Below, piece after piece: positions 25,571 to 33,020 of a DNA stretch of 64,000 nt (position 1 is the stretch's first letter; each line of letters opens with the position of its first letter). The translations under genes and the position numbers were made by a program. The notes beneath the pieces were generated by a model. That model was given only the letters and a program-made list of their open reading frames with translations, did no database searches and was not told where the DNA came from. The DNA is from a virus. The stretch lies in IMG/VR virus record IMGVR_UViG_3300036770_005214, positions 44,123 through 108,122 of that record, one strand, 5' to 3'.

Positions 25571-26281
25571 TCACCCGATCTTCTGGTTGCGGACGGTGAG
25601 GGGCATCGCCAGCGACCAGTTGCCTTGGTCGGCGATCGCTTGCAAGGCATCCATGCGGTACACCGTCTTCTGCACCAGCGGGTTGCTATTCCCCGCGAGC
25701 CATGCACGGCGGGCGGCGATGTAGGCACGCGTCCAGGCCTTCTCGTCGCCTCCGTTCGCGGGGCTCTTCTCGGGGAACTTGGCGCGGATGGTGTCAACGC
25801 CCTTCGGACCCGAGTGGATGCAGGTGTCGTACAGCACCAACACCGTCAGGGCGTGGCAGGCCTTCACGGCTTCCGCGTGGGCCATCGCCGGGGCGAAGTA
25901 TTGCTCGTCGAATACCTCGTCCTGGGCCCTCTGCATGACCGGATCGGTGCCGGCGGCCTTCAGGGCGTCGATCAACTGCTGAACCGGCGCGGTGTACGGT
26001 CCGCCCGGCGTCTCTTTTGTGGACACGTTCCCGGCCAGGGTCGCCTCGTGGAGCCGAAGCTCGGCAGCGAGCCGGCCGCCGAGGGCGATGTACCGCTTCA
26101 CCACGGCATCCAGGCTCCCGGCCTTGTCGGTACACTGGTGCTTTCCGTAGGAGATACCTGCGCCATCCTTCAGAATGGTGCAGGTGGCGTAGCTCGCCGC
26201 CGACGGAACCTTGCCCGTCTCGAAGATGGAGAGAACGCAGTCGATAACGTGCTTCTGGTCGTGTGACAGTTGCAGTGGCAT
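25571..26281 (-). CDS. GH46-type (chitosanase-like) glycosidase, 236 aa
   Basis: The pattern fits glycoside hydrolase family 46: an early helix with IFETG (candidate catalytic Glu), then DGAGISYGKHQCTDKAG (candidate catalytic Asp), then DPVMQRAQDEVFDEQYFAPA and TVLVLYDTCIHSGPKG. Chitosanases of this type cut beta-1,4-linked glucosamine polymers; phage members may act on cell-wall sugars. No signal peptide is seen. It is 7 bp downstream of the PG-binding lysin and probably co-transcribed with it. This is likely a second wall-degrading enzyme of the lysis group. Confidence 0.72.
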   Translation of the reverse strand: MPLQLSHDQKHVIDCVLSIFETGKVPSAASYATCTILKDGAGISYGKHQCTDKAGSLDAVVKRYIALGGRLAAELRLHEATLAGNVSTKETPGGPYTAPVQQLIDALKAAGTDPVMQRAQDEVFDEQYFAPAMAHAEAVKACHALTVLVLYDTCIHSGPKGVDTIRAKFPEKSPANGGDEKAWTRAYIAARRAWLAGNSNPLVQKTVYRMDALQAIADQGNWSLAMPLTVRNQKIG

Positions 26282-26288
26282 GGGTCCC

Positions 26289-27179
26289 TCAAACGCTGAA
26301 GCGGACGACGCCGCGGATGTTGCTCGCCTTCACGTTGCGCTCGACATACTTGGCGGTGTCCCCCAGGTTTCCGCCCACGCACGCGAGCGTGGTGGCGTCC
26401 TTCCACCCCAAGATCAGGTCCGTGTGGCCCGCCTTGGTCGCCGAGCCACCCGCGTCCGATCCCGACCCTTCCCGCGACTGGAGCAGCAGCGAGCCCGTCA
26501 GGACCTCCGAGCCGGTGAGGGCCGATGCAGGCGTCCACAGCCCGAGCTTCTTCCCCTCGTCCTCTTGGCCCTGCGCCGCTCCGAACCAGTTTTTGAGCGG
26601 GTGCGCCGACCACGCCGAAGGGGTCGCCCAACGGAGCCCCATCGCTTCCGCCTGCGCCCACTGCGCCGACAGGGCGCACCACGCGAGCCCCGTCCCCGCC
26701 TTGTCCTTCGCGATCGCGTAGTGCTCGACGTACTCGCCGACCAGCCCCGAGAGGGCCGGGCCCCGGTTGGAGGACGCCGGATTCTCGCGGATGCCGATGA
26801 TGCTGACCATCGCCAGGGCCGCCGCACGCTGCACGGCGGATGCCCGGGGGTCGATCGCCCGCGTGGCCGTCTCCTGGCTCCCCTTGACCCAGGACTGCTC
26901 CGCCTGCTCGGCACGCAGCGCCAGCCGCCAGGGTGCTTCCGGCTGGTCAGGCGCCGGCGGGAGGCCCGTTGGTTGGGCCAGCAGCGACGCCCACGTCTTC
27001 TCTTCGACCACACCGTCTGCGGTCAGCTTCTTGGCGCCCTGGAACTGGATCACCTTGGCCTCGGTCCCGGGGCCGAAGCCCCCGTCCGCCGTGCAGGCGA
27101 ACCCGTGCGCGGTCAGGCGCTCCTGACAGAGCTTGACGTCAGACCCCTGTGAACCCTTACGAATGGTCGCTTGCGGCAT
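26289..27179 (-). CDS. Endolysin: PG-binding domain plus cysteine peptidase-like domain
   Basis: Residues 5-68 form a peptidoglycan-binding type 1 domain (GSQGSDVKLCQERL, DGGFGPGTEAKVIQFQ, ADGVVEEKTWASLL). The C-terminal part has a Cys in GLAWCALSAQWAQA near 172 and a His in KAGHTDLILGW near 252, the Cys-His arrangement of CHAP/NlpC-type amidases or endopeptidases, followed by VGGNLGD. There is no signal peptide. The start is ATG 27179. This is the likely main endolysin, with the GH46 enzyme just downstream. Confidence 0.75.
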   Translation of the reverse strand: MPQATIRKGSQGSDVKLCQERLTAHGFACTADGGFGPGTEAKVIQFQGAKKLTADGVVEEKTWASLLAQPTGLPPAPDQPEAPWRLALRAEQAEQSWVKGSQETATRAIDPRASAVQRAAALAMVSIIGIRENPASSNRGPALSGLVGEYVEHYAIAKDKAGTGLAWCALSAQWAQAEAMGLRWATPSAWSAHPLKNWFGAAQGQEDEGKKLGLWTPASALTGSEVLTGSLLLQSREGSGSDAGGSATKAGHTDLILGWKDATTLACVGGNLGDTAKYVERNVKASNIRGVVRFSV

Positions 27180-27514
27180 GGCTATTCACTCTCCCGAGTG
27201 CATGGTAAGCGTATCGAGGTAGCGGAGGATAGGCATACCCCTTGGACCCCTTACTAGAGCCTACACCAGAACCTAGACCTCTTACCCCAATATGCCGCGT
27301 TCGGGCTGGTGAATCGGCCCTGTTCGTAGTGAGAAGCCAGATCGACGATAACGGGGTATCACACCCCCTGGGGGGCTTCCTGACCCCCGACGGCATCTTC
27401 CACCCTCGCGGGGAGCCTTGCGACTTCGAGGTCGGCGCCGTCTTCCGCATCGGGGTCTCGGGTCCGACGACCCTCCAGACCCCCGTCCCACCTACCGCAC
27501 GTCGAGGAGCCCAC
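27180..27514. other. Divergent intergenic region with AAGGGGTATG element
   Basis: These 335 bp separate the minus-strand lysin from a plus-strand gene. At 27232-27244 the minus strand reads CAAGGGGTATGCC, similar to elements at 7661, 19793 and 57453, and a second AAGGGGT lies next to it. The plus frame is open from 27242 but has no ribosome site until 27505, so I treat the stretch as promoter/leader DNA. No other gene is seen. Confidence 0.4.
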
Positions 27515-28081
27515 ATGGACCCGCAGCCCGAGCAGACCCCCGAGCACGCCCCGGAGCACACCACCGAGCACGCCCCCGAGCACGAGGCCCCCGCCCACGA
27601 GGCGCCCGCCCACGAGGGCAAGACGCACGCCAGCGCCGGGCTCCCGACGGGGGATGGCCCCGACTTCTCCGGTGCGCTTGGAGCGGCGGAAGCCCTCGGC
27701 GACAGCCCCTATGCCCCCTTCATCCTCTTGGCCATCGCGGCGATGACGGTGCTCGGCGGCAAGAAAGCATGGGACTTCTGGGGGGAGCGGAGCGAGCGCC
27801 AGCACCAACTGGAACTCAAGCGGCTCGACATCCAGGCCCAGCAGGCCGGGCTTCAGGGCGCCCAGCCGCCCCCCTGCCAAGTGAAGCAGGCCGAGACGGA
27901 GGCCCGCCTGACGGCCCTAGAGGAGGCCCTGAAGAGCGTCCAGCAGGCCACCGGGGGCCTCGGCGGCTTCGACCCCGAAGTCGTTGAGGAGATCGACAAG
28001 CGCCTCAAGCGGGTCGAGCGAGCCGAGAAGGCCCGCCGGGAGGAGGAGCGCGACGAGGAGCGCCGCGAGCGCAAGGGCTAG
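27515..28081 (+). CDS. One-pass membrane protein with coiled coil, 188 aa (holin-like?)
   Basis: The N-terminus is rich in Pro, Glu and His (EHAPEHTTEHAPEHEAPAHE). One hydrophobic helix (APFILLAIAAMTVLGG, about residues 69-84) follows, then a long charged coiled coil to the Arg/Glu-rich C-terminus. I chose ATG 27515 because GAGGAG lies 7 bp before it. Position next to the lysins suggests a holin, spanin-like or lysis-control role, but one membrane span with a long cytoplasmic coil is also seen in virion proteins. Confidence 0.55.
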   Translation: MDPQPEQTPEHAPEHTTEHAPEHEAPAHEAPAHEGKTHASAGLPTGDGPDFSGALGAAEALGDSPYAPFILLAIAAMTVLGGKKAWDFWGERSERQHQLELKRLDIQAQQAGLQGAQPPPCQVKQAETEARLTALEEALKSVQQATGGLGGFDPEVVEEIDKRLKRVERAEKARREEERDEERRERKG

Positions 28082-28254
28082 GCCTCGGCGGCCTCCACGT
28101 CGTCTAGCAGGGCGGCGAGGAGGATCGCCGGAACCCCATCGGGGGTCTCCAACGCCGCTACGATGCCCTCGGGCACAATCAGCAGGTGGGCGTGGACCCA
28201 TGCCACCCGCCCCCCTTCCAGCACGACCAACACATCGGCCTCGATGTCTTCCAC
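28078..28254 (-). CDS. Small hypothetical protein, 58 aa
   Basis: This is a small acidic protein with alternating hydrophobic strands and helices (DVLVVLEGGRVAWVHAHLLI) and an Asp/Glu/Ala end. I chose GTG 28254 because GGGGAGGA is 5 bp upstream; an ATG at 28284 is possible. Its stop overlaps that of the convergent gene at 28081 by four bases. It follows the RadC-like gene after 65 bp. No family was recognised. Confidence 0.4.
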   Translation of the reverse strand: MEDIEADVLVVLEGGRVAWVHAHLLIVPEGIVAALETPDGVPAILLAALLDDVEAAEA

Positions 28255-28319
28255 GACTCCTCCCCGACTGGGAACGGAACCCATCCCGGTGCGGATGGAC
28301 CCCGTGCGCAGCCGGGGAG

Positions 28320-28859
28320 CTAGGCCGTGAAGCCGTAGGACGTGCGCTGCGTCGGCACATGCCCCATCTCGGCCAGCGACGAGGCGCGGAGCCCCGCATA
28401 GGGGTCATCTACCACGACAAGGTGGTCGAGCAGAAGGATCCCCACCGCCGCGCAGGCTTGGGCCAGCTTGGCGGTCACGCCGATGTCTTCACGGCTCGGG
28501 GTCGGGTCGCCCGACGGGTGGTTGTGCGCGAGCACGATGCCGTAGGCGCCGGACCGGGGGCGGGTCAGCGCCCACCGGAGGATCGTCCGGGGGTCCACGA
28601 TGGCGGCGCCGTCGGTCCCGGAGGAGAGGCGCGCCACGTCGAGGACCCGCAGCCGGCGGTCTACCGCGATCACTGCGACGTGCTCGACCTCGTGCCCGGC
28701 AAGGTGGGGCACCAGGACGGAGATCGCGTCTTGCGGGGTGCGGATGCCCCCGCCTTGGGGAGCCTCGGTCAGCATCCGGGCGAGCCGGGCGGCCGTCTCG
28801 GGGTCTCGGGCGGCTAGCTCCCGCACGAGGGCGGCAGCGGTGCGGGCGGCGGCGGTCAC
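28320..28859 (-). CDS. radC: RadC-like JAB/MPN domain protein, 179 aa
   Basis: The C-terminal two thirds match the RadC family: VAVIAVDRRLRVLDVARLS, the metal motif LAHNHPSGDPTPSREDIGVT (HxH followed by Asp), and LLDHLVVVDD. The role of RadC proteins is unclear; JAB/MPN domains elsewhere are zinc isopeptidases, and phage and plasmid copies are common. The N-terminal helix region (RDPETAARLARML) is shorter than in chromosomal RadC. I chose GTG 28859 because it overlaps the stop of the 116-aa gene (GTGA). Confidence 0.78.
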   Translation of the reverse strand: MTAAARTAAALVRELAARDPETAARLARMLTEAPQGGGIRTPQDAISVLVPHLAGHEVEHVAVIAVDRRLRVLDVARLSSGTDGAAIVDPRTILRWALTRPRSGAYGIVLAHNHPSGDPTPSREDIGVTAKLAQACAAVGILLLDHLVVVDDPYAGLRASSLAEMGHVPTQRTSYGFTA

Positions 28860-29206
28860 TTGCCACCCCCCGGACCGTAGGAGGCCCAATCGGCTTTCCA
28901 GTTAGCCCCAGGGATCGAGCCGGCCGGGCGGCGGGCCCGGACCACCGCGTACCGGGATGCAGGGCTACGGCGCCGCTCCGCGGCCAGGACGGCGGCCCCG
29001 AAGGCCGCCCCGCTCGGGATGTCGACCAGCATCCGCACCCGGCGGCCTCGGGACGGGACGGTCAGGGGGTACATGCGCCCCGCGCCGTCCTCGGTGATCA
29101 GGTGGCCCCCGCGGACTGCGTAGAGCAGCCCGTCGGGAGCCGTGTACTTGCAGAGAGCCGGATCAGTGCCGGCGAGGGCCACGAGGGCGGGGGGAAGGTA
29201 GCGCAT
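28856..29206 (-). CDS. Hypothetical protein, 116 aa
   Basis: I do not recognise this protein. It is basic, soluble and probably alpha/beta, with an N-terminal stretch LYAVRGGHLITEDGAGRMYP, a strand pair and an Arg-rich tail. The start is ATG 29206 with TGGAGACCCC before it. It is coupled by a four-base overlap to the RadC-like gene, so it may act with it. Confidence 0.58.
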   Translation of the reverse strand: MRYLPPALVALAGTDPALCKYTAPDGLLYAVRGGHLITEDGAGRMYPLTVPSRGRRVRMLVDIPSGAAFGAAVLAAERRRSPASRYAVVRARRPAGSIPGANWKADWASYGPGGGK

Positions 29207-29231
29207 GGGGTCTCCAGACTTGGGGGTTGGG

Positions 29232-29723
29232 CTAGTAGTGGTCGGGGCCAGCTTCGGCGGCCTCGCGGTCCTGCTCGTCTCGCCATGCGGCTTCCGCTGC
29301 GTCGAGGTCGCGCTCCTGGCGCAACAGGCGGGCCTCCTCGGCGACCTCTTGAGCGGCGTCTACCCAGACGCGGGGGGAAGCCGTGGCGCCTCTCGTCTCG
29401 GAGAGGACCCGCTCCGCGCGGCGGCGAAACTCCTTTGCAGGGAGCCCCGACTGACGGCGGTAGGCGATCCAGGCCTTGCGGTACTGGCGGAGGCCGTAAG
29501 CCTTCCAGTCGTAGGCCTCGGCGGCCTGACGGTCCCCCTCCGTCCACTCATCGGGATTCCGGTGCGGAACGCCCTGCTCGTGGTGGAGCGGGCAGCGGTG
29601 CAGAGTATCGAAGTCGGACAGTAGCCAGCCGCCATCGCAGGGGCAGAGATCCGGGTGGATATGGGCCCAGGCTCCCCCTTCCAGATCACGGTAGGCATTT
29701 CCCAGGAAGTCGCCCTCAAACAT
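29232..29723 (-). CDS. Hypothetical protein, 163 aa, with CxC/HxCxxHH
   Basis: The N-terminal 50 residues are rich in Cys and His (DLCPCDGGWLL, then LHRCPLHHEQG), a possible zinc site. The remainder is a charged helix with EFRRRAERVLSE and a long EAARLLRQERDLDAAEAAWR coil. The start is ATG 29723 after GGGAGGATGCG. It is the first gene behind one of the two duplicated promoter modules. No family was recognised. Confidence 0.58.
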   Translation of the reverse strand: MFEGDFLGNAYRDLEGGAWAHIHPDLCPCDGGWLLSDFDTLHRCPLHHEQGVPHRNPDEWTEGDRQAAEAYDWKAYGLRQYRKAWIAYRRQSGLPAKEFRRRAERVLSETRGATASPRVWVDAAQEVAEEARLLRQERDLDAAEAAWRDEQDREAAEAGPDHY

Positions 29724-29730
29724 CGCATCC

Positions 29731-29833
29731 TCCCTTGCCGGCCGGGCACCGTTGCCGCCGGTGACTCTCTCTTATCCCCCTGGGTCCGAACCGTCAACCT
29801 AGACGGTGCATATTGCCGAAAGCGGGCTTTCTA
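29731..29833 (-). promoter_or_regulatory. Promoter module copy 1: TTGACG-N17-TAAGAG
   Basis: On the minus strand TTGACG (29797-29792) and TAAGAG (29774-29769) are 17 bp apart, with GGGGGA before the -10. Upstream lies CAATATGCACCGTCT and downstream a 30-base block, both repeated almost exactly at 31130-31233. It drives the 163-aa gene. The 30-base block is the transcript leader and contains GGCAACGGTGCC, which can fold. Confidence 0.65.
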
Positions 29834-29958
29834 CCGTGATCCGCCGGGGGCCTTCCGCGCCCCCTGGCCCGCTCCCGCCCTCGCGGGGCGCCCTCGCGCC
29901 CGACCCCCAAGGGAAGCCCCAAGGGGGGTAGGAAGCTCCAAGGGGGGTAAGGGGATGG

Positions 29959-30339
29959 TCACTCAGGGTCGGGGGCCGAGTACCGGACGGTCCGATGCCC
30001 CTGGGTTCCGTCGGATGGGTCGGTGGCCCAGGTGTCGACGTGCCGGCGGAGGCCGCAGTGGGCGCAGGTATCAGTGTAGGCGATGCCGCCGCCCGAGCCG
30101 TAGACGGGCCCATCCTTCCAGGCGTGCTCCACATCGTCGCAGTCGGGCTCGGTCGGGTCGATCTGGACCTTGTGGCGGTCCCAGCCGTCGCCGTCGCTGT
30201 CGGCCACGAAAACCGTCAGCAGCACCGTGGCCTCGCACTCCCCCACCTCTGCCGCGGCGTAGGCCTCAGCGGCCTCGGTGGCGTCGGTGGCGTCGATCTC
30301 GGCATCTCCATACTCCTCGGACCGGCAACGGAACAACAT
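29959..30339 (-). CDS. Hypothetical acidic protein with CxxC, 126 aa
   Basis: The first half is acidic and Ala-rich (AEIDATDATEAAEAYAAAEV), followed by a strand TVLLTVFVADSDGDGWD. The second half has a lone CAHC pair (DTCAHCGLRRHVD) that could be part of a zinc site. ATG 30339 follows GAGGGAGGGAGCC, with a GGGGC/GCCCC hairpin in the leader. No family was recognised. It belongs to a set of small accessory genes each carrying its own leader. Confidence 0.58.
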   Translation of the reverse strand: MLFRCRSEEYGDAEIDATDATEAAEAYAAAEVGECEATVLLTVFVADSDGDGWDRHKVQIDPTEPDCDDVEHAWKDGPVYGSGGGIAYTDTCAHCGLRRHVDTWATDPSDGTQGHRTVRYSAPDPE

Positions 30340-30445
30340 GGCTCCCTCCCTCGGGGCTTGTGCCCCTCTGACACCTCGACCCCGCGGCGATGACGCCAGC
30401 GGGGCAAGGGGATGGAGCGGGGGAAGGGGATAAGGGGGGTCGGGG

Positions 30446-30715
30446 CTACCCCTCGACCACGAGCATGGCCGTCTGGTGCCCAGCGCCCTGCAACTCCGAA
30501 GCGGCTCGGCGCACCGCATCGAGGGCGGCCTGGAAGCGGTCCGGGCGGACCTCGGTCGCATCCCCCCCTAGCCATCGGGCCGCCCACGGCTCGCCGTTGG
30601 TCATCGTGTCCGCGAGCCCCGCTACCCGTTCGCACAGGTACTCAAGCTCCGCGGTCAGATCCCGCAAGTCCTCGGTTTCGTAGGCCTTCACGACCCTGGT
30701 TTCTTTCGTGCTCAT
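30446..30715 (-). CDS. Hypothetical helical protein, 89 aa
   Basis: This is a soluble helical protein (EDLRDLTAELEYLCERVAGL, then RFQAALDAVRRAASELQ) with no recognised family. The start is ATG 30715 behind GGAGGACCT. Its leader, with the perfect palindrome GGGCCCCATGGGGCCC, is repeated in front of the next upstream gene at 31053, and both genes begin ATGAGC. Confidence 0.58.
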   Translation of the reverse strand: MSTKETRVVKAYETEDLRDLTAELEYLCERVAGLADTMTNGEPWAARWLGGDATEVRPDRFQAALDAVRRAASELQGAGHQTAMLVVEG

Positions 30716-30752
30716 AGGTCCTCCGAAGGGCCCCATGGGGCCCGGTTGTGTC
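30713..30752 (-). repeat. Duplicated leader hairpin, copy 1
   Basis: Read on the minus strand, an ACA-rich stretch leads to CCGGGCCCCATGGGGCCC, then TTCGGAGGACCTATG. The GGGCCCCATGGGGCCC palindrome lies just before the ribosome site. A near copy is at 31051-31091. This may control translation or act as a terminator between the small genes. Confidence 0.55.
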
Positions 30753-30753
30753 T

Positions 30754-31053
30754 TCAGGCCTTCGCTGCCGCCCAGGACGCCCACGCCGCTGCCAGCGCCG
30801 CCCCGTTCGCGGTCCCTGCCAGCCGACGGGCCAGCGCCGGCGTCAGGACGGGCGCCCGGTCTCGCGCCAGCCGGGGATGGTTGACCACCCCCCAAGCGAC
30901 GGCGCGATCCTCGCCCACCGACGACAGCAGCCAGTCGACGGCGTGGCCCTGGTCGTCCGTCCAGGTGTAGGCCTCTCCCTCTCCCAGTACCCACCCGCCG
31001 CTCTTCCGACGGAGGGACAGGGCTTTGCGCCGCGAGGTCGTGATCGCGCTCAT
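30754..31053 (-). CDS. Hypothetical protein, 99 aa
   Basis: The N-terminus is basic (TSRRKALSLRRKSGG). A middle with WVLGEGEAYTWTDDQGH and an Ala-rich helical end (AALAAAWASWAAAKA) follow. No family was recognised. The start is ATG 31053 after GGAGGACCT. It is transcribed from the second copy of the duplicated promoter module, with a leader of about 110 bases. Confidence 0.58.
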   Translation of the reverse strand: MSAITTSRRKALSLRRKSGGWVLGEGEAYTWTDDQGHAVDWLLSSVGEDRAVAWGVVNHPRLARDRAPVLTPALARRLAGTANGAALAAAWASWAAAKA

Positions 31054-31091
31054 AGGTCCTCCAAGGGGGCCCCGAAGGGCCCGGTTTGTGT
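31051..31091 (-). repeat. Duplicated leader hairpin, copy 2
   Basis: This near copy of the leader at 30713-30752 reads CACAAACCGGGCCCTTCGGG, then GCCCCCTTGGAGGACCTATG. The stem is slightly different, but the ribosome site and start context GGAGGACCTATGAGC are identical. Confidence 0.55.
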
Positions 31092-31129
31092 GTGTGTCAG
31101 GCGAGGTCAGCGGTCGTCGTTAGGTCCTC

Positions 31130-31233
31130 TCCCTTGCCGGCCGGGCACCGTTGCCGCCGACACTCTCCATCTATCCCCCTCTCTCCGACACGTCAACCAA
31201 GACGGTGCATATTGTCCAAAGTGACGGTTCTAA
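31130..31233 (-). promoter_or_regulatory. Promoter module copy 2: TTGACG-N17-TAGATG
   Basis: On the minus strand TTGACG (31196-31191) and TAGATG (31173-31168) are 17 bp apart, with GGGGGA before the -10. The upstream block CAATATGCACCGTCT and the 30-base downstream block match copy 1 at 29731. The first 30 bases (31130-31159) are identical to 29731-29760. Confidence 0.65.
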
Positions 31234-31240
31234 CTAGGTC

Positions 31241-31371
31241 GGCCGGACCCTCCCCGGGGCGCTGGGGGGCCGTCGGGGCGGGGTCCGGGGCGGGGGGCGG
31301 GGGCGGGAGCCGGGGGGGTGGGCGCTCGCGAGGGAAAGGGGGTAAGCTAAGGGCGGAAGGGGGGAAGGGGC
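31241..31371 (+). other. Extremely G-rich leader upstream of the recombinase
   Basis: Between about 31255 and 31371 the plus strand has many runs of four to seven G (for example GGGGCGGGGGGCGGGGG), which could form G-quadruplexes. At 31338-31348 GGGGG is followed by TAAGCT, a possible -10, 23 bp before the ATG. No clear -35 is seen. It could also hold part of an attachment site, but no repeat shows one. Confidence 0.45.
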
Positions 31372-32379
31372 ATGGGGGGCTACGATCTCGTCGAGGGGGA
31401 AGGGGGTGGGCTGGCGAGGCCTGCCGAGTTTCGAGACCTGCTCCAGCAGGCAGGGGAAACGCTCGGGCGCAAGCTGTCGCCGCGGACCCGCCAGGAGTAC
31501 GCCAAGGCCTTTCGGCACTTTGAGGCATGGGCCAACGGCATGGGGCTCCCGGCGCTGCCTACGACGCCCGTGGTGGCCTTGGTCTACGTCCAGTCGATGC
31601 GGCCGGACCTGGAGAAGGGGCAGATCTCCTTCTCCACCGTGACCATGCGCCTCGCGGCCCTGGCCGACGCCCAAGCCACCGCCGGGGGTTTGCCCGTGAC
31701 CTCGGACCCCAAGGTGAAGGAGCTACTGCGGGTGCTCCGCCGGGAGGTCGGCACCAAGCAAGTCCAGAAGGCTCCCCTGACGCTGAAGATGCTGGAACGG
31801 CTGCAACCCCTCTGGGAGGGCAACACGCTGACCCGGCGGCAACTCCAAGCCCGAGCCATCATCCTGCTCGGCTTCGCCCTGGCCGCCCGTCGGAGCGAAC
31901 TGGTGGGGCTCGACCTCTCTGACCTTCGCTTGGAGGACGAGGGGATGGTGGTCCTGATCCGGCGGTCCAAGACCGACCAGGAAGGCAAGGGCGCCGAGCT
32001 AGGCGTACCGCGTGTGAGCGGGCCTCTGTGCCCCGTGGCCGCCGTCGAGGCCTGGGTGCGTCAGCTACCGCTCGACGTGGACGGGCCCTTGTTCCGCACC
32101 GTGGACCCCGCTGACGTCGCCACCACACAGCGCCTCTCGGAGCGTGCCGTCGCCCGCATCGTCCAGCGGGCCGCCAAGGTCTGCGGAGTCGACGCCGAAC
32201 GCTTCGGGGCCCATTCCCTGCGAGCCGGCTACGTCACCGAGGCCGCTCGCAACGGCTATGACGCCACGCGGATCAGCTTCCAGACCCGTCACCGCTCCCT
32301 CGACCGCTTGAAGGGGTACATCCGCCGGGCGACCCTGTTCGAGCACAACGCCGGCGCGTTGCTCGGCCGGAAGGCTTGA
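31372..32379 (+). CDS. Tyrosine recombinase/integrase, 335 aa
   Basis: This is a phage-type tyrosine recombinase. The N-terminal SAM-like part has SPRTRQEYAKAFRHFEAWAN near residue 36. The catalytic set is visible: Arg in AARRSELVGLDL near 173, Lys in RRSKTDQEG near 202, HSLR in GAHSLRAGYV near 281, His in TRHRSLDR near 303, and Tyr in LKGYIRRA near 312. The length is normal. It could integrate the genome, resolve multimers or switch DNA segments. The ATG 31372 is preceded by GGGGGGAAGGGGC. A long G-rich tract lies upstream and a bidirectional hairpin after the stop. Confidence 0.87.
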   Translation: MGGYDLVEGEGGGLARPAEFRDLLQQAGETLGRKLSPRTRQEYAKAFRHFEAWANGMGLPALPTTPVVALVYVQSMRPDLEKGQISFSTVTMRLAALADAQATAGGLPVTSDPKVKELLRVLRREVGTKQVQKAPLTLKMLERLQPLWEGNTLTRRQLQARAIILLGFALAARRSELVGLDLSDLRLEDEGMVVLIRRSKTDQEGKGAELGVPRVSGPLCPVAAVEAWVRQLPLDVDGPLFRTVDPADVATTQRLSERAVARIVQRAAKVCGVDAERFGAHSLRAGYVTEAARNGYDATRISFQTRHRSLDRLKGYIRRATLFEHNAGALLGRKA

Positions 32380-32413
32380 GTTAGCTCACCCAGGGGCAGT
32401 ATCGCCCTGCGGT

Positions 32414-32445
32414 CGCTCGGGTTTGGTTAGGCTGGCCCCCGAGCG
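32414..32445. terminator. Hairpin between convergent genes
   Basis: CGCTCGGG (32414-32421) pairs with CCCGAGCG (32438-32445) around a 16-base loop. It lies between the stop of the recombinase and the stop of the minus-strand gene at 32455, where a terminator working both ways is expected. Confidence 0.5.
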
Positions 32446-32454
32446 TCCGCGCCT

Positions 32455-32622
32455 TCACCGCTTGCGGGGCAGGTGGGCGCCTTCTTCGATCTGCCCGGCT
32501 GCCCACGGAAAGGCCGCACTCGTCCACATGGGCTTGCCCTGCTCGCGTAGCCACGCCGCGATCAGCGTCCGTTCTTCCCGGCGAACAGCGTCGAGGACCC
32601 GTTCCAACTCGGCCGGGCTCAC
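32455..32622 (-). CDS. Small helical protein, 55 aa
   Basis: The sequence is short with one amphipathic helix (PAELERVLDAVRREERTLIA) and then a Trp/Pro region and a basic end LPRKR. The start is GTG 32622, which overlaps the stop of the upstream 50-aa gene (GTGA), giving coupled translation. A longer frame to 32877 lacks a ribosome site. No family was recognised. Confidence 0.45.
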   Translation of the reverse strand: MSPAELERVLDAVRREERTLIAAWLREQGKPMWTSAAFPWAAGQIEEGAHLPRKR

Positions 32623-32771
32623 TGGTCTCTCCGGGGGCGGTAGACCACCGGGATGCTCTCGACGTAGCGCCGGTACGCCTCCGTACCCATGCGGGCCTCC
32701 GGGGGGCTCGCCTCCTTGCCCTGCCGCCGCTGGTCCTCGCTCTGCTCCGCCTTCCCTCGCTTCCCTGTCAT
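32619..32771 (-). CDS. Small basic protein, 50 aa
   Basis: This is a highly charged peptide beginning MTGKRGKAEQSEDQRR, with a Tyr/Arg-rich end (YRRYVESIPVVYRPRRDQ). ATG 32771 follows CGGAGGCGGGC. It is coupled by a GTGA overlap to the 55-aa gene. It may bind nucleic acid or a protein; no family was recognised. Confidence 0.45.
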   Translation of the reverse strand: MTGKRGKAEQSEDQRRQGKEASPPEARMGTEAYRRYVESIPVVYRPRRDQ

Positions 32772-32795
32772 GCCCGCCTCCGCGTCTATTCTGCC

Positions 32796-32900
32796 CTACC
32801 GGGCGTGGGCTCGATAGAGGTCGACCGTTCCGAGTGCGGCCAGGACGCAGAAGACCGCTGTAGGCAGCAGGCAGCACACCGAACCGGTAACCGTGGTCAC
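32796..32900 (-). CDS. Putative small membrane protein, 34 aa
   Basis: The reading from GTG 32900 gives a short protein with one hydrophobic helix (CCLLPTAVFCVLAALGTVDL) and a basic end YRAHAR. A G-rich ribosome site (CAGGGGG) lies 8 bp before it. It is 24 bp upstream of the 50-aa gene. Support is modest, since a hydrophobic stretch can occur by chance. Confidence 0.38.
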   Translation of the reverse strand: MTTVTGSVCCLLPTAVFCVLAALGTVDLYRAHAR

Positions 32901-33020
32901 GAGAACCCCCTGGCGCCTACCCTAGCCGGCGCGGTGTGAGGGGGCAAGAGTATGTCCGCAAAGTTGGTGGCGAACCCGATGACCGCAAACGCACCCTTAG
33001 CGGACACACCTGCCACCGCG

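Noticed and set aside
27242-27514. N-terminal extension of the 188-aa membrane protein
   Set aside because: The frame is open but has no ribosome site until GAGGAG at 27505, and composition changes at the proposed start.
31241-32445. attP site beside the recombinase
   Set aside because: No inverted or direct repeat typical of a core with arm sites could be marked; the only clear structure after the gene is a hairpin.
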